Positions 37,269-48,511 of a DNA stretch of 64,000 nucleotides are shown here, one piece after another. Positions within the stretch are counted from its first letter, which is position 1, and each line of letters opens with the position of its first letter. The notes below the pieces were generated by a model. That model did no database searches and had not been told where the DNA came from. It was given only the letters and a program-made list of their open reading frames with translations. A program made the position numbers and the translations under genes. The DNA is from Takakia lepidozioides (Eukaryota > Streptophyta > Takakiopsida > Takakiales > Takakiaceae): contig CM060734.1 of NCBI GenBank assembly GCA_030704615.1, forward strand, positions 62,882,042 to 62,946,041, written 5' to 3'.

Positions 37269-38320
37269 CATTTTAAAATTATAACAAAATATGGTTGTAC
37301 TGCCCATTTCAGGTAGTCACTATTGGTCGGTCATTTTTTCATTTCACTTTCATCCTTCCTGGAGCATATATAAGGGACCAGGGTCACCAAGCTCCTCACT
37401 TCTTTTGGCGCAAACACTTGAGTTGTTTTGGATGTTCTCTTGCCTTAAATGAGAGTGTAGCCCAAAAAGAGGGTGCGCACCCTTTGCCGTTGTGGCTTCC
37501 ACCAAAGCCACTTCAGCAGATTGTGTATAAGCTCAACACTGCAAGGTGCATCGACCCACTTGGGTTGGTGTAGAAGTGTTGGGCTGTCACATTGCACTGT
37601 AAAGTAAAAATGGGGGCCCTGTATCACCCACCAGTATAATTCTTCTCGTTCCTTCTTTATCACACAATCCATTAATCCGGTTTCGATGCTACATGAAGCT
37701 GCAACGGAAGCAGGAAAACATCATGACACCTAGACTGGACTATCTTAGCATGCAATTTGTTTTGTTTATGCCATTGTCTCTTAATGATTATAATCCCAGC
37801 CTATGGCCGATGGTCAGGAAAGATATCGTGACCCCACTCCGGTTTCTTGACAGTGGCACATGTAGGTTTTCGTTATCTCGTCGAATCTGGTTCACCACGT
37901 CCACGGTTCGTGCTCAATGCCACATTCCACAGATTCTAGCATGGCTATGTTCAACAGTGTTCCTGGATTGATCTATGACGGAAGCTCTTGATGTATGTTA
38001 TATTGACTGGAATGGTTCTCTCTTGGTTTTTCTTTAACTTTCCCGCCTAGCTTTTTCTATTAGTTTGGCCCTTCGGTGTTCAGACTGTTGGATCTCCGTC
38101 CATAAGTCACTTCTATTGTTAAATCAATTTATTGCGATAGGCCAATGAGTGCTCCAACAGAGTTAGGTGCAAACGCGCAAGCTTTGAATCCATTGTTTAT
38201 GAATGGCGGATGAATGTCTGTTGGACGAATAGCACATGGATGAATGTAGTTTGTGGATGAATAGAAAATTAAAAAGCATTTTCTAATAGTGGTTGCCAAA
38301 TCCTTCGAGCTCCAGAGTGA
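37269..38320. other. Stretch without recognisable genes
   Basis: A TATATAAGG box near 37375 looks like a core promoter, but no coding sequence with family likeness follows. It could be the promoter of a repeat. A short GGATGAATG-rich patch lies at about 38200-38265, with related patches at 19595 and 39560-39640. Confidence 0.35.
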
Positions 38321-38348
38321 ATCCTGTTTTTTTTTTTTTTTTTTTTTC

Positions 38349-39440
38349 CCCCGGATGTGCCAGATTAAGGTGTCGTCGACGATGACACCTTAATCTGGGT
38401 GGTCTTCTAGTGTGCTATTTGGGGTGAATAACATCAACAAATAGCTTAGACTACATAACTTATGATTCATTGTCAGGTCTTTCTTCCATGTGATCAAAAA
38501 TACATGTTGGGTAAACGTCAGGTCCATTGCTTGCAAAGCAGGGGTTGGGTTCATTTGCAAGTTTTCCACAAAAATAAATAATAAAAAACAGATTTTTATT
38601 TTTATTTAAAAAACAAATTCTCCCGAATGTGCCAGATTAAGGTGTCGTTGACGACACATAATCTGGATGGTCTTCTAGTCTGCTATTTGGGGTGAATGAC
38701 ATCTACAAATAGCTCGGACTACATAATTTATGATTCGTTGTCATGCCCTTCTTCCAGGTGACCAGAAATCCATGCTGGGTAAACGTCGGGTCTTTTGCTT
38801 CCAAAGCAGGGGTTGGGTTCATCTGCAAGTTTTCCAAAAAAAAAAAAAAAAAAAAAAAAAATTCCCTCCCGAATGTGCCAGATTAAGGTGTCGTTTGGGT
38901 GATCTTCGGGTTTGCTATTTGGGGTGAATGGCATCTACAAACAGCTCGGACTACATAACTTATGATTTGTTGTCATACCCTTCTTCCAAGTGACTATAAA
39001 TCCATGTTGGGTAAACGCCAAGTCTTTTGCTTGCAAAGTAGGGGTTGGGTTCATTTGCAAGTTTTTCAAAAAACAAAAAAAACAAAAAAAACAAACCGGA
39101 TATTTTTATTTTATTTTATTTTTCTGCCGAATGTGCCAGATTTAAGGTGTTGTTGACGACACCTTAATCTGGGTGGTCTTCTGGTATGCTATTTGGGGTG
39201 AATGGCATCTACAAATAGCTCAGACTACATAACTTATGATTCGTTGTCATGTCCTTCTTCCAGGTGACCAAAAATATATGTTGGGTAAACGCTAGGTCTT
39301 TTGCTTGCAAAGCAGGGATGGTTTCATTTGCAAATTTTCCAATAATAATAATAATAATAATAAAATCTATTTTTTATATATTTTCCCCGAATGTGCCGGA
39401 TGATTAAGGTGGCGTTGACGACAGCTTAATCTGGCTGGTC
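38349..39440. repeat. ~260-bp minisatellite, about 4.3 units, with nested palindrome
   Basis: Units begin CCCGAATGTGCCAGATTAAGG at about 38351, 38623, 38868, 39126 and 39388 (spacing 272, 245, 258, 262 bp). Each holds GCTATTTGGGGTGAATG, CTACATAACTTATGATT and CAAAGCAGGGGTTGGGTTCA and ends in an A/T run (poly-T, poly-A, ATT or AAC-type) that accounts for most length variation. In unit 1 a palindrome with 13-bp arms AGATTAAGGTGTC/GACACCTTAATCT lies at 38362-38396; unit 3 has lost one arm. Confidence 0.92.
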
Positions 39441-40600
39441 TTCTGGGCTGGAATTAAGCTTCTGCCAAATTAAAATACATTTATTTAAACTCAACAATAC
39501 ATGGATCCCTACGCAGATGCTGATCGTAAATGATAAATGTTGTTGCAGTCATCCATGGTTCATTCATCAGGCCAATTTCTCATCCCACATTCATCCCATA
39601 TTCATTCATCCATCAGCTTTTCATCGCACATTCATGCCACATTGTCGTCATGGAGTCTGTCTGTCTTCGGTCCGAAGGAGCGGAGATTGCGTCGTTGCAG
39701 TGGAGTTCGTCCACGGCAATAGGCCCACTTGTTCCCTCGGTTTTAGGGTCTGCATCAGTAATCTGCTCACGCTTTCAATCTGCTCACGCTTCGAGGAATC
39801 TGCTCACGCTTCGAGGAATCTGCTCACGCATAAAGGAATTTGCTCACACCTTTGCTGCCCTCGCCCAGCCCCTCTACTCTGCCCGCTTGTTCCTTCCCGT
39901 CTATATTGCATTGCTTCAGGCTTTCATGATGTCATGTATGGTCAAAATTTGGCTGGATTTTTTTGGAAGCTTCCTACAATTTCCTGTTTTTTTGAAACCC
40001 TTGCTCTCCTTGGGAACCAGCCTTCTTTTTGCAGAAGAGTAATCTTCACCTTCACTCTGCTATAGCTCTCTTATGCTGGAATGGCCTCTTCTTCCGGAGA
40101 GAGAGTTGGCCACGGAGGGGTCACTATATGTTATTTTTCCATATCTTGTCCATATCACCTGTGTACAAAGGTATCTTTACACTAGGCTATATTTTTAAAA
40201 TTTTGCATTTTTTTCCACCTTATCTTTAGGTAATATTGTAAAATCCTTTGTTTCCTTATACCCTATTTTTTTATAAATTGTTTTTCGTAACAATTAATTG
40301 GACCTTATTTTAAATTATCTTTTAAATAATTACAAAATTTCAAAGCATGTACACAAACAACATTCCATACATAAGTCAAATGGCGGACCTAAAGAAAAGT
40401 TTAATTTTCACTAGCCATGAACTCATTCAAAGCCGCAACATCACTTTGATTTAAAGAGTACAAGTTCTAATATGGTTCAAATGTTATAGTAGAGGTCAAC
40501 TGAAGTTCAAATATGATTCCAGTGATACAGAGTGGATTGATGTTGAGACCATAATCTACCCTATATTTGTTCTCACATGGTTTTGAAAATACGGGGAGTG

Positions 40601-40601
<1 letters not shown>
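39441..40601. other. Stretch without recognisable genes
   Basis: Contains ATTCATCC-rich sequence (39560-39640) and the CTGCTCACGC repeat (separate entry). Overlapping open frames of up to 182 codons at 39517-40065 are in repetitive sequence and show no family motif. Confidence 0.4.
39761..39850. repeat. Short tandem repeat of ATCTGCTCACGC
   Basis: Five copies of TCTGCTCACGC spaced by about 9 bp (TTCGAGGAA or a variant), the last diverged. The same CTGCTCACG word occurs in inverted pairs at 35368-35412. Confidence 0.85.

Positions 40602-40634
<33 letters not shown>
40602..40634. repeat. Poly-C tract (33 C)
   Basis: Uninterrupted C-run about 125 bp upstream of the plus-strand LINE frame. It is quadruplex-capable on the minus strand. 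Confidence 0.95.
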
Positions 40635-40636
<2 letters not shown>

Positions 40637-40760
40637 TCCCAAGGAGTTGGTTGTTTTGTTTTCATTGGTTCTGTCCTTATATACACCTTCATCTTGTTGT
40701 TGCTATGTTCTTTCAGCCATCATTTCATAGTAATCCCATGGGCTGTTTAGTCTTTCCTAC

Positions 40761-43700
40761 ATGACTTGGTCCCTGCAGTCTTGGAACATTCGAGGTATTG
40801 GTTCTGATACCTCTATGCCCAAAAGAAGGAGTGTTAAGGTTTGGGCTTCTTCTTTTCTCTCCTCCTCTGCCATTCTTTTTCTTCAAGAGACTAAGTTGGA
40901 TGACAACAAGATCAGGTCTATTAGTAATAGCTTCTGGCCTGCCCATGTGGTTTGGTGGAACCCAACGGTTTCCACCACCAGTGGGGGGACAGCGGTGTTG
41001 ATTTCCCCTTCCATTGCTGCTCATATTGAGGATGTCAAAATTTGGATTTTTGGTCGTGTTCAGTGTGTATTCACTAAGTCTTCCTCTCCCTTTGGCGAGA
41101 CTGCTTTCATCAATGTGTACGCTCCTAATCTCTCTCTTGAACGTGCCTCCCTTTGGGACAGTATCAGAGATAAGGTTATTAGTTTCCCGCACATTCTTAA
41201 TTGGGTTCTGGCTGGAGATCACAACATGGTGGAAAATCCTAGTGACAGGCTGGTGCATGCCTCGCAATCTCTATCTGATGCAGAACAGATTGCATGGGAC
41301 ATGCTCTACTTTTCGGTTGGTTTAGTTGATGGTTTCTCTGACTCATACTTCTGGTCTAAGATTCACTTGGTCCAATTTGAGATCCCCCCCGCACCTCTGT
41401 ATGGCTCACCTTGACAGAATTTACTGCTCTCACTCGCTTTTTTCCTGGTCGAAGTGCATGCCTCAGAGTCCTATCCTTGCTGATTTTGATCATGCAGTTG
41501 TGGCTGCGGAATTTGGACCTCTTGTAATGCACTCTAGAGGTCGTGGCTATTTCAAGTTGAATCCAGGAGTTTTGAAGCAGACTGCTTTCCTGCAGCAGCT
41601 CAAGAATGAATGGTCTTCCTCTGGTTCTGGTTTTTTTTCTCCGACGGTTACCTTCCTGCATAAGTTTCAAGCCACCAGAAGGCTGGCGCAGTCTCTCTCC
41701 CATTCCATTGCCCTGGAAAGGTCGCGTAGACTTAAGTCCCTGACTAGATGCTTGGTTCATTGTCAAAGTCGGATTGAGAAAGGCCTTTTAGGTTATGTGA
41801 TGATGGAGTCCTATCTCATTGCTAAAAGAAACCTGGCAGCTTTACCTGCTGAGACAAAAAACTTCACTCGCATCCGAGCAGGTGTGAACTGGTCCTTGAA
41901 AGGTGAGAAAATGACTGGGTATTTCTTTCACAAGGCTAAACAAAGAAAGGATGCTACCCATCTTCACTCAATAACTGATTGCAATGGTACATCCCTATCT
42001 AACCCCAAAGAGATGGTTGCTTCTGCAGCTGTGCACTTTGCCAATCTGTTCTCTAGGACTGTGGAGAATTCTCAGGTAGCTGCTTACAGAACTGAGGTCC
42101 TTCTTTTCCTTCCCTGCTTTGCTTTCATCTAATGACCAGTCTCAATTATCTGCTCCCTTCTCTTCCAAGGAGCTGTTGCAAGCAGCGGAGGCCTTGATTT
42201 TGTTCGCCGAAGATGCCTGGTTTGGATGGTCTTCCTGTGGAGTTCTTTACTGCCCTTTGGGAGGTGCTTGGTGAGGACTTTCTTGCCTTGGCCAATGATA
42301 TTTTACTTAAAGGGATCATGCATTCCCAGCTCTCTCAGGGGGTTATTACTTTGGTTTATACAAAAGGAGATCGTGAGCTTATTTTGAATTATAGGCCTAT
42401 TACCTTGCTAAACTCTTCCTACAAAATTATTGCTAAGGCCTTAGCACTATGTTTACAACCATTGTTGTCCAAACTAATCAGGCCAGAGCAAACAGGGTTC
42501 TTAAGAAAACAGAATGATTCTAGATAACATTCTGCTTGCCCACAAAGCGCCGTTGCATCTGGCTCATTCTGCTAATCAACCTTTAGCAATGTTGATGCTA
42601 GACTTCGAAAAGGCCTTTGACAATATTAATTGGTGCCCAAAGTAGGCTCCCATTCTGGAGTCCCAGTCGTTCTCATGAAGCTCAGAATAGAGCTGTGCGG
42701 GGGCTTTAGCTTGTTCATTTTTCTCTTCTTAGCCTTAAGAATGTTGGTGTGGCTTCTCACCATCTAGAAAGATGCAGCTCCTAACACTCTTCTGCTTCTG
42801 TTCTTTCTGTTTTCTGTGTCTTTCTTAATTTTCTCCTGTTCATTGTCTGTATATCATTGAACTGAGAGTCACATTGCATATTATCCGTTAGTCGTCTGGT
42901 TGACGGTAGGTAGAAATAGAAAGAAAAAAATTAAGCTTCTAATGTCCACCTGTTGGCTCCAAGGGCCAATGGCAATATGTTATTCTTGGCTTCTCAAGGT
43001 TGTGAACGACCAATAAAATCTGACCCCTGTTTTGCTTTCTCTCAAAGGATATCCTCGGCCTCTAGTAGGGTCATGGTCAATGGTGTGGTTTCTAAGTCCT
43101 TTCCTCTCTTCAAGTCAGTTCGGCAAGGTTGCCCATTGGCGCCCTTTCTTTTTCTTGTTGCAGCTGACGGATTGGGTCATCTGATGGACAAAAGAAAGGA
43201 CTCGGTGGGTCTCATTATCCCAAGCTCCCCCCTTGATGCCACTGTCTCCTCTATTACATCTTCTGTATATGCTGATGACACTTCCCTTTTCATTGACAAT
43301 TCTTCTTCTTCTAATGTGAGCTCTTTCCTCATCTCCCTTGAGACCTTCTGTGGAGCTTCAGGTCTGAAGATTAATTGGAAGAAATCAGTTGGGTTACTAA
43401 GCCAACTTTTCGACCCTTCCTCAGGTCAGCACTGTGACCCCTGGGGTGTTGATCTTGGCTTGCGATGGCTGGCTGAAGGTGATCCTCATGAGCTTCTGGG
43501 CCATCTGATTGGGATTGATTTGGATGATGAAGCTCGTTTCTCGTCTGTTCTTTCTAATTAAAGAAGAATCTTTCCCACTGGTCATCTTACTATGGTGGGA
43601 AGAGTGCTGATTGTTAACCAAGTTCTTCTTGCCTCCTTGTGGTTCATGTCCTCTGTTTGGTATCCCGGCTCTCCTATTGTTAAAAGGGATCAAATCCCTT

Positions 43701-45760
43701 ATGAGGAATTTCATTTGGGGAGCCTCACCTTCCTCCCCAAACAAGAGAGCATTGGTAAGTTGGGACCAACTCTGTCAAAGCAAGAAGAATGGGGGTTTGG
43801 GAGTTTTAGATCCGCAAACACAGATCACGGCGCTTTTGGCTAGTGGGTCCCATGAGTCTTGACTCACCTATGCAGTCCCTGGAGTCGCCTGGTGCGTAAT
43901 CACCTATTGGCTGTAACGCCCCGTACCAGCTTGAAGTGGCCTAACTCCTTGAGATGGACTGTGCAAGGTGGCAAGTCCAATGAGTGCCCGGGCTTGGGTT
44001 CGAAAGCCTGGCAGTCCATCTGGTTGGCTTGGTGCAAGATCCGCCCCTTCCTTTCTCAGAACCAGCCTTCCTCTTTTAGTGAAGTATTGAGACAACCCTT
44101 GTTTGGATGATTCCATCCATGGCTCTGATGCTCTGATTACTTGCTCTAAACGTTGGGCTGAATGGGCAGATGCAGGTCTGGCGCACCTCCTGCATTTTTG
44201 GGATGATGCTTCAGACTCTGTGATTACAACTGACTGTGCTGCTCAGATGCCCAGCATCTGGACTTCTTTGCTCGCTGAACCGCACTTCAAAAAAATTCAT
44301 GGCTGGTTTGGTTACAATGTTGACTCCAATCCTAGAGCCATTTATATTGTTAGCAGCAGTAATAATCTCATAAGTGGTACTAGCTTCACTGTCAATCAAA
44401 TGGGTATGTTTTCTTCCCCGGTTATGTTGAGTATCCCAGCCACTTCAGATTGAGTAATCTGCTTGCTTTCTGGAATGCCCAATCTTATCCCCCCCCCTTG
44501 AACTCCCTCACTATAATTGTTCATTTTGCTGGTTCCTTTCTGCTCCACTGAAGTTGCTGCAGTTTGACCTTGGCGAATGGTTTTGGTTGAATAAGAAGCG
44601 TGATCCCTTCTTCAATTACTCCGTGAAGTTGGGCTATAAGCTGTTGTTGCCAAAGAGAGGCCTAGATAGCAAATGGACCAGAAAATGGGAGCACATCCCT
44701 GGTCACCCAGTGACTTGGAAAGCAGTTTGGGTTGACATTTGGAAGAAGCATAGGGCCACTAAGGTGGTAGCTTTTCTATGGAAGGTTGTGAATAGAATCT
44801 TGTCAGTTGCGGCACTGTTCTCTGACTTTCCATCGGAATGTGGTTCCTGCAATATTCATGCTCCGGAGGATTTGGAGCACTGTCTGGTTCTTTGTCCTTT
44901 TGCGAGGGCAGTTTGGGAAAAGGCCCTCTCCCTCTACTCCAATTGGTCTACCAATCTATGCTTCTCTCCTTCTGTTATGCTTATGAATATTAAAGAGGGA
45001 TCCATTTTCTGCTCTTGCCCGGTTTGGGAGTCTATTAGAGGTATCATTCTTTGGAACATCTCGAAGATGAGGTGTGAAGTGGTTTTTCAAAGGGTGAGGC
45101 CATGTTTGCCGAGGGTCCTCTACTGGGCTCACTCAGACCTGCTGTCTGAGGTTCGTAAAGCGTGGTTTGTATTGATTTCAGCTCTTCCAAGGTGTAGCAG
45201 CTCCAACTTAGGGATCAGCTGCTTGCCGACTTCGACAAATCATGGGGACATGGATACATCCTTTGCAGAAGGATTTCAGACTCTCGGATCGCTTGGGAAG
45301 ACTCCCTCCCTACGTGTTGGAAGCTCCATTAGCTTGAAGCCTTCCCTATTGGAGGGCGGAAACTCGGAGGTCAACTGGAAACACAAGCGTAGTATTAGAA
45401 AGGGCAAATCTAAAGCCCAGCTCTCTTTTGAGGCTCCAAAGCGTAAAAGGGCCAGTGATTAGTTTCAGGCTTCTTAGCTTAGTTTCTAGGTGCAAGCCTA
45501 TGCTTTTTTACTGCCTCTTGTTCCTCTTTCTTTGCCTCTTCTTCCTCTGTGTAGTTCTGCAATGGCTGTAGCTTATGGATTTATAAGCTTGGTGTTATGT
45601 TGCAGTTTTCTTATTTTGCTGTTGTCCCTTTCCCTTACTGTTTCTCTAGCTCGGAGTGGAACCTCTTTAGCCTTCATAGCAATTGTAAAGTTATTTTTTC
45701 CTTATCTGTCAAATAAATTTTCCAGGGCTACAATCCCCTGTTGAATTGTTTATAAAAATA
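40761..45760 (+). mobile_element. Near full-length APE-type LINE ORF2, disrupted
   Basis: The frame opens MTWSLQSWNIRGIG, the start of an exonuclease/endonuclease/phosphatase (APE) domain with the metal-binding LQETKLDD, then INVYAPNLSL and LAGDHNM. After a frameshift near 41390 it continues FTWSNLRSP and LADFDHAVV (the D-H motif closing the endonuclease). RT follows: PGLDGLPVEFFTALW, NYRPITLLNSSYKIIAKALA and motif A DFEKAFDNINW at about 42600-42633. Unrelated sequence then occupies about 42634-43000, and the element resumes FAFSQRISSASS, SVRQGCPLAPFLFLVAADG (motif B) and SVYADDTSLFIDNS (motif C). The C-terminal frame 44554-45462 carries the zinc-finger-like CGSCN...LEHCLVLCPFARAVW and a basic tail. 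An A-rich end follows near 45750. Several frameshifts make it inactive. Same family as the minus-strand element at 11.7-14.9 kb. Confidence 0.92.
42634..43000. other. Foreign segment inside the LINE reverse transcriptase
   Basis: Between RT motif A (...NINW) and the next conserved block, about 100 bp of LINE coding sequence is replaced by about 370 bp with no RT likeness. It is T-rich and ends with an A-rich patch (GAAAGAAAAAAATTAAG) near 42920. It could be a small 3'-tailed insertion accompanied by a deletion; the origin is not recognised. Confidence 0.55.
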
Positions 45761-48511
45761 AAAATAAAACGACCGCCAATTCTGGCAGTCGCCCATTATT
45801 TTTGTTTTTTCATTATTTATCTGCCACCACCACCGTGCTGGCGACGTGGCTGCCTAAGTGGCATTTTTTTTACCTTGATTTTCTATTGATACCAAGAACC
45901 TGACATGACGTAGGGCCCGTCAGCGTGAGGTTTGACGTGAACTGACGCTGACGGACGGACGTGACGTTGATAACCGGGTTACAATAGAGTCAATTATATA
46001 TTCGAGAGATATCTTGACTATCGCCATCTTTCCACTTTTATGCTTGAAAAGTTTTTTTTTTTTTTTTTTTAAATAAATAAAATTTAAAGGGATTGTACCC
46101 TGATTATTTTATTATATTTTTGGTTGGCCGAAAGGCCATTACAATTTATTTGGGATTATTCGGGGAAAAAAAAATTAAAACCCCTATTTTCGCCATAAGG
46201 CGCACACACACCGTTATCAGTGAAGTTAGAACCCGTACCCTCATTGAGGTAAACTGAGCCAAAGAGGCCCCGAACATGACCCCTCGTAGAGGGAAGTGTT
46301 AGCTATGGTTACCCAAAACGATGCCCTAGGATTTATGTTACTACCCCGGAGGAAGAAACATAAACCGGAAGTCAAACACATGAATACATAAAGTAACGGC
46401 ACCAGCGTGAGTTAGTGCACTGCCTAGGGATTGGTAATGTTATTACACCTGCCTAAACTGAAGACAAGAGGCTTTAGAAGAGCCCTTAAGATGTTTCCAG
46501 TTTATCTCGTGTGTTGCGAATTCCTCTCCAGCTGGGTGGGGGCAGGTCTGGCCAGACACAGGTGTTGCGCTGCTGCAGATGAGGCCTCGATTACCCCAGG
46601 TGGTGCGGAATTTATCATGGGAAGCCCCTGCGATCTCTGGTTTCCGTTGGATCTGTGCACAAATGCTTGGCCCAAGCCTTCTTGGATTCTGTTCCAAGGT
46701 CATAGAAAACAGATGTGAGAAGAGCTGAAACTGTAGAAGATCTTTTTTATTTAGGCATAAATTATCTTTTAGACACAAAAATAATTTATTCCTATTCTAG
46801 ACATAAAAATTTATCTACTAGGTATTCTAGCCTTGTGCCTATTTGTGAGAACCGCTTACAACAAACATATAAGCTAGGGGTGAGGGTTTGTGTACCTCAT
46901 TCCATTTCTCTCCCACTGATGAGCTCACTTGTTGAGCAAAACTAGTCTGGGACTTAATAGAGATTTGCTACTCTTCTGCATCTAAGGGTTAATGTCTCTG
47001 CTGTGCTATTGAGCTTTATGTTTGCTATCATCTATTGCTCTAGTTCCATTGCATGTGGTTGCATTGTCTCTATTGCATTACATGCATTAAACTCTTTCTC
47101 GAGTGTTGCATATTAGATGAGCATTTAAGTCGTTCTCTCTTTTTGCCTATTTGCATATCTTTGCAATTGCATCTTAGAACATCTCAACATCACTTCTTTT
47201 CTAGCTTTTTGTCTCTCAGGATCAACGCTATTAGTTTTGATTCATAGGATCTAGATATCTGCACCCTATGGTACTGTCCACTACGCTCCTCTTACGCTGG
47301 TAGAGTTCTGGCGCGACTACCGAAACACTTTCCCGGCTCCCTCTAGAACGTTCTCTATTCTACAACGTTCTCCCCACATCCAACAGCCACCTGGGGCCAA
47401 TGCCACTTACCACCGGCTTCATAAGTTTCAAAGAAACTTGCAGATGTCAACTCCCTTTTAGTCGATTTTATTTTTCATGTGGCTGGGATATCCCCCTTTT
47501 TAATTCTTGGACCATCCTCTAATGGATAGGGTCCCCGCAAACTTGAGAGGCATTATTCCTATATGCTTACTTTATCCCAAAACTTGCATGCGAGTAAACA
47601 AAAATCCCAACCCCTTGCACAACAATTGAGCATCGCACCACAAATCCTTCTGATGACTGTGCCCTCACAGCTAAAGGAGGAGCAGTAAGCATATCTTCCT
47701 CTCATTAATCACATAAATATCCCTTGGTTGGGTGTAATTTTAATGATATTAATTCAACCAACATGACGGGCCAAAAGCTTCGGTTTTGGGATGTTGGATG
47801 GTTACTGGAAGCAAAAGACCTCACTTTTCTTGAAGGGGGATTTCAGGAGAGGTTTTTTGGCTTGTTTGAGATTGGCAGCTCAAGTAGTTACTGAGAACAC
47901 TGGGAGTCACACCAGCGATAGAGACCTGCGTCAGTGGACCGACACTGGCAGTATCGCTTACTGTGAGGGAGTCAAGTGGGCATCAATCAATAACAACATA
48001 CCCACAATTATGTGAAACTTTCAAGCAGCCACCATGGGATTGGATCTTGGTGGGTTAAGGATAGCTTTTGACAATATTCATGCAAGTTCGTCAAGGCCTC
48101 CATCCAAAGCCACACCACAAGAAACAAACAAACATACTGCAAATTTAAGATGCTGAACAAACTTGTGCACAGGGCTGCCCCTCTAATCAAGCTCATCAAA
48201 ATCCGTATTCACTTCCATCTTCAAGCTTTGGAGAAGCTCCACCACCCAAACCCAGAATTAGGACAGCACTCTGATTTCCATCTACTGTCACCAAAGTCAG
48301 TCCAATATCACCCCTTCAGAAAGTGCAATTATGGGCTGACTTCCCACCTATGCCGGGTAGACCCCACTATCATTTTCCATGGATATGCCACAGGAAATGC
48401 ACTCAACAGTTCATCATGGTCAATACCCTCAGGAAATGTTGGAGGATCTGAGTAGCTACACAGATCACTGAATGAAGCAAGACACTCGCATCTTTCCAAG
48501 AAAACATCCTT
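45761..48511. other. Stretch without genes between LINE and PPR locus
   Basis: Holds a single GCGACCGC-type hairpin (45770-45793), a second inverted repeat with arms CGTCAGCGT/ACGCTGACG (about 45919-45959), a T-run near 46050 and a SINE-like block. The 3' untranslated region of the PPR gene would lie immediately left of 48512. A frame fragment near 47280 resembles the opening of the 31.1 kb frame. Confidence 0.4.
46180..46330 (-). mobile_element. tRNA-derived SINE-like sequence (candidate)
   Basis: On the minus strand TTGGCTCAGTTTACC resembles an A box and GGGTTCTAACTTC a B box a short way downstream. Flanking oligo-A/T sequence is present near 46165. The block is too diverged to assign a tRNA parent. 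Confidence 0.35.
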
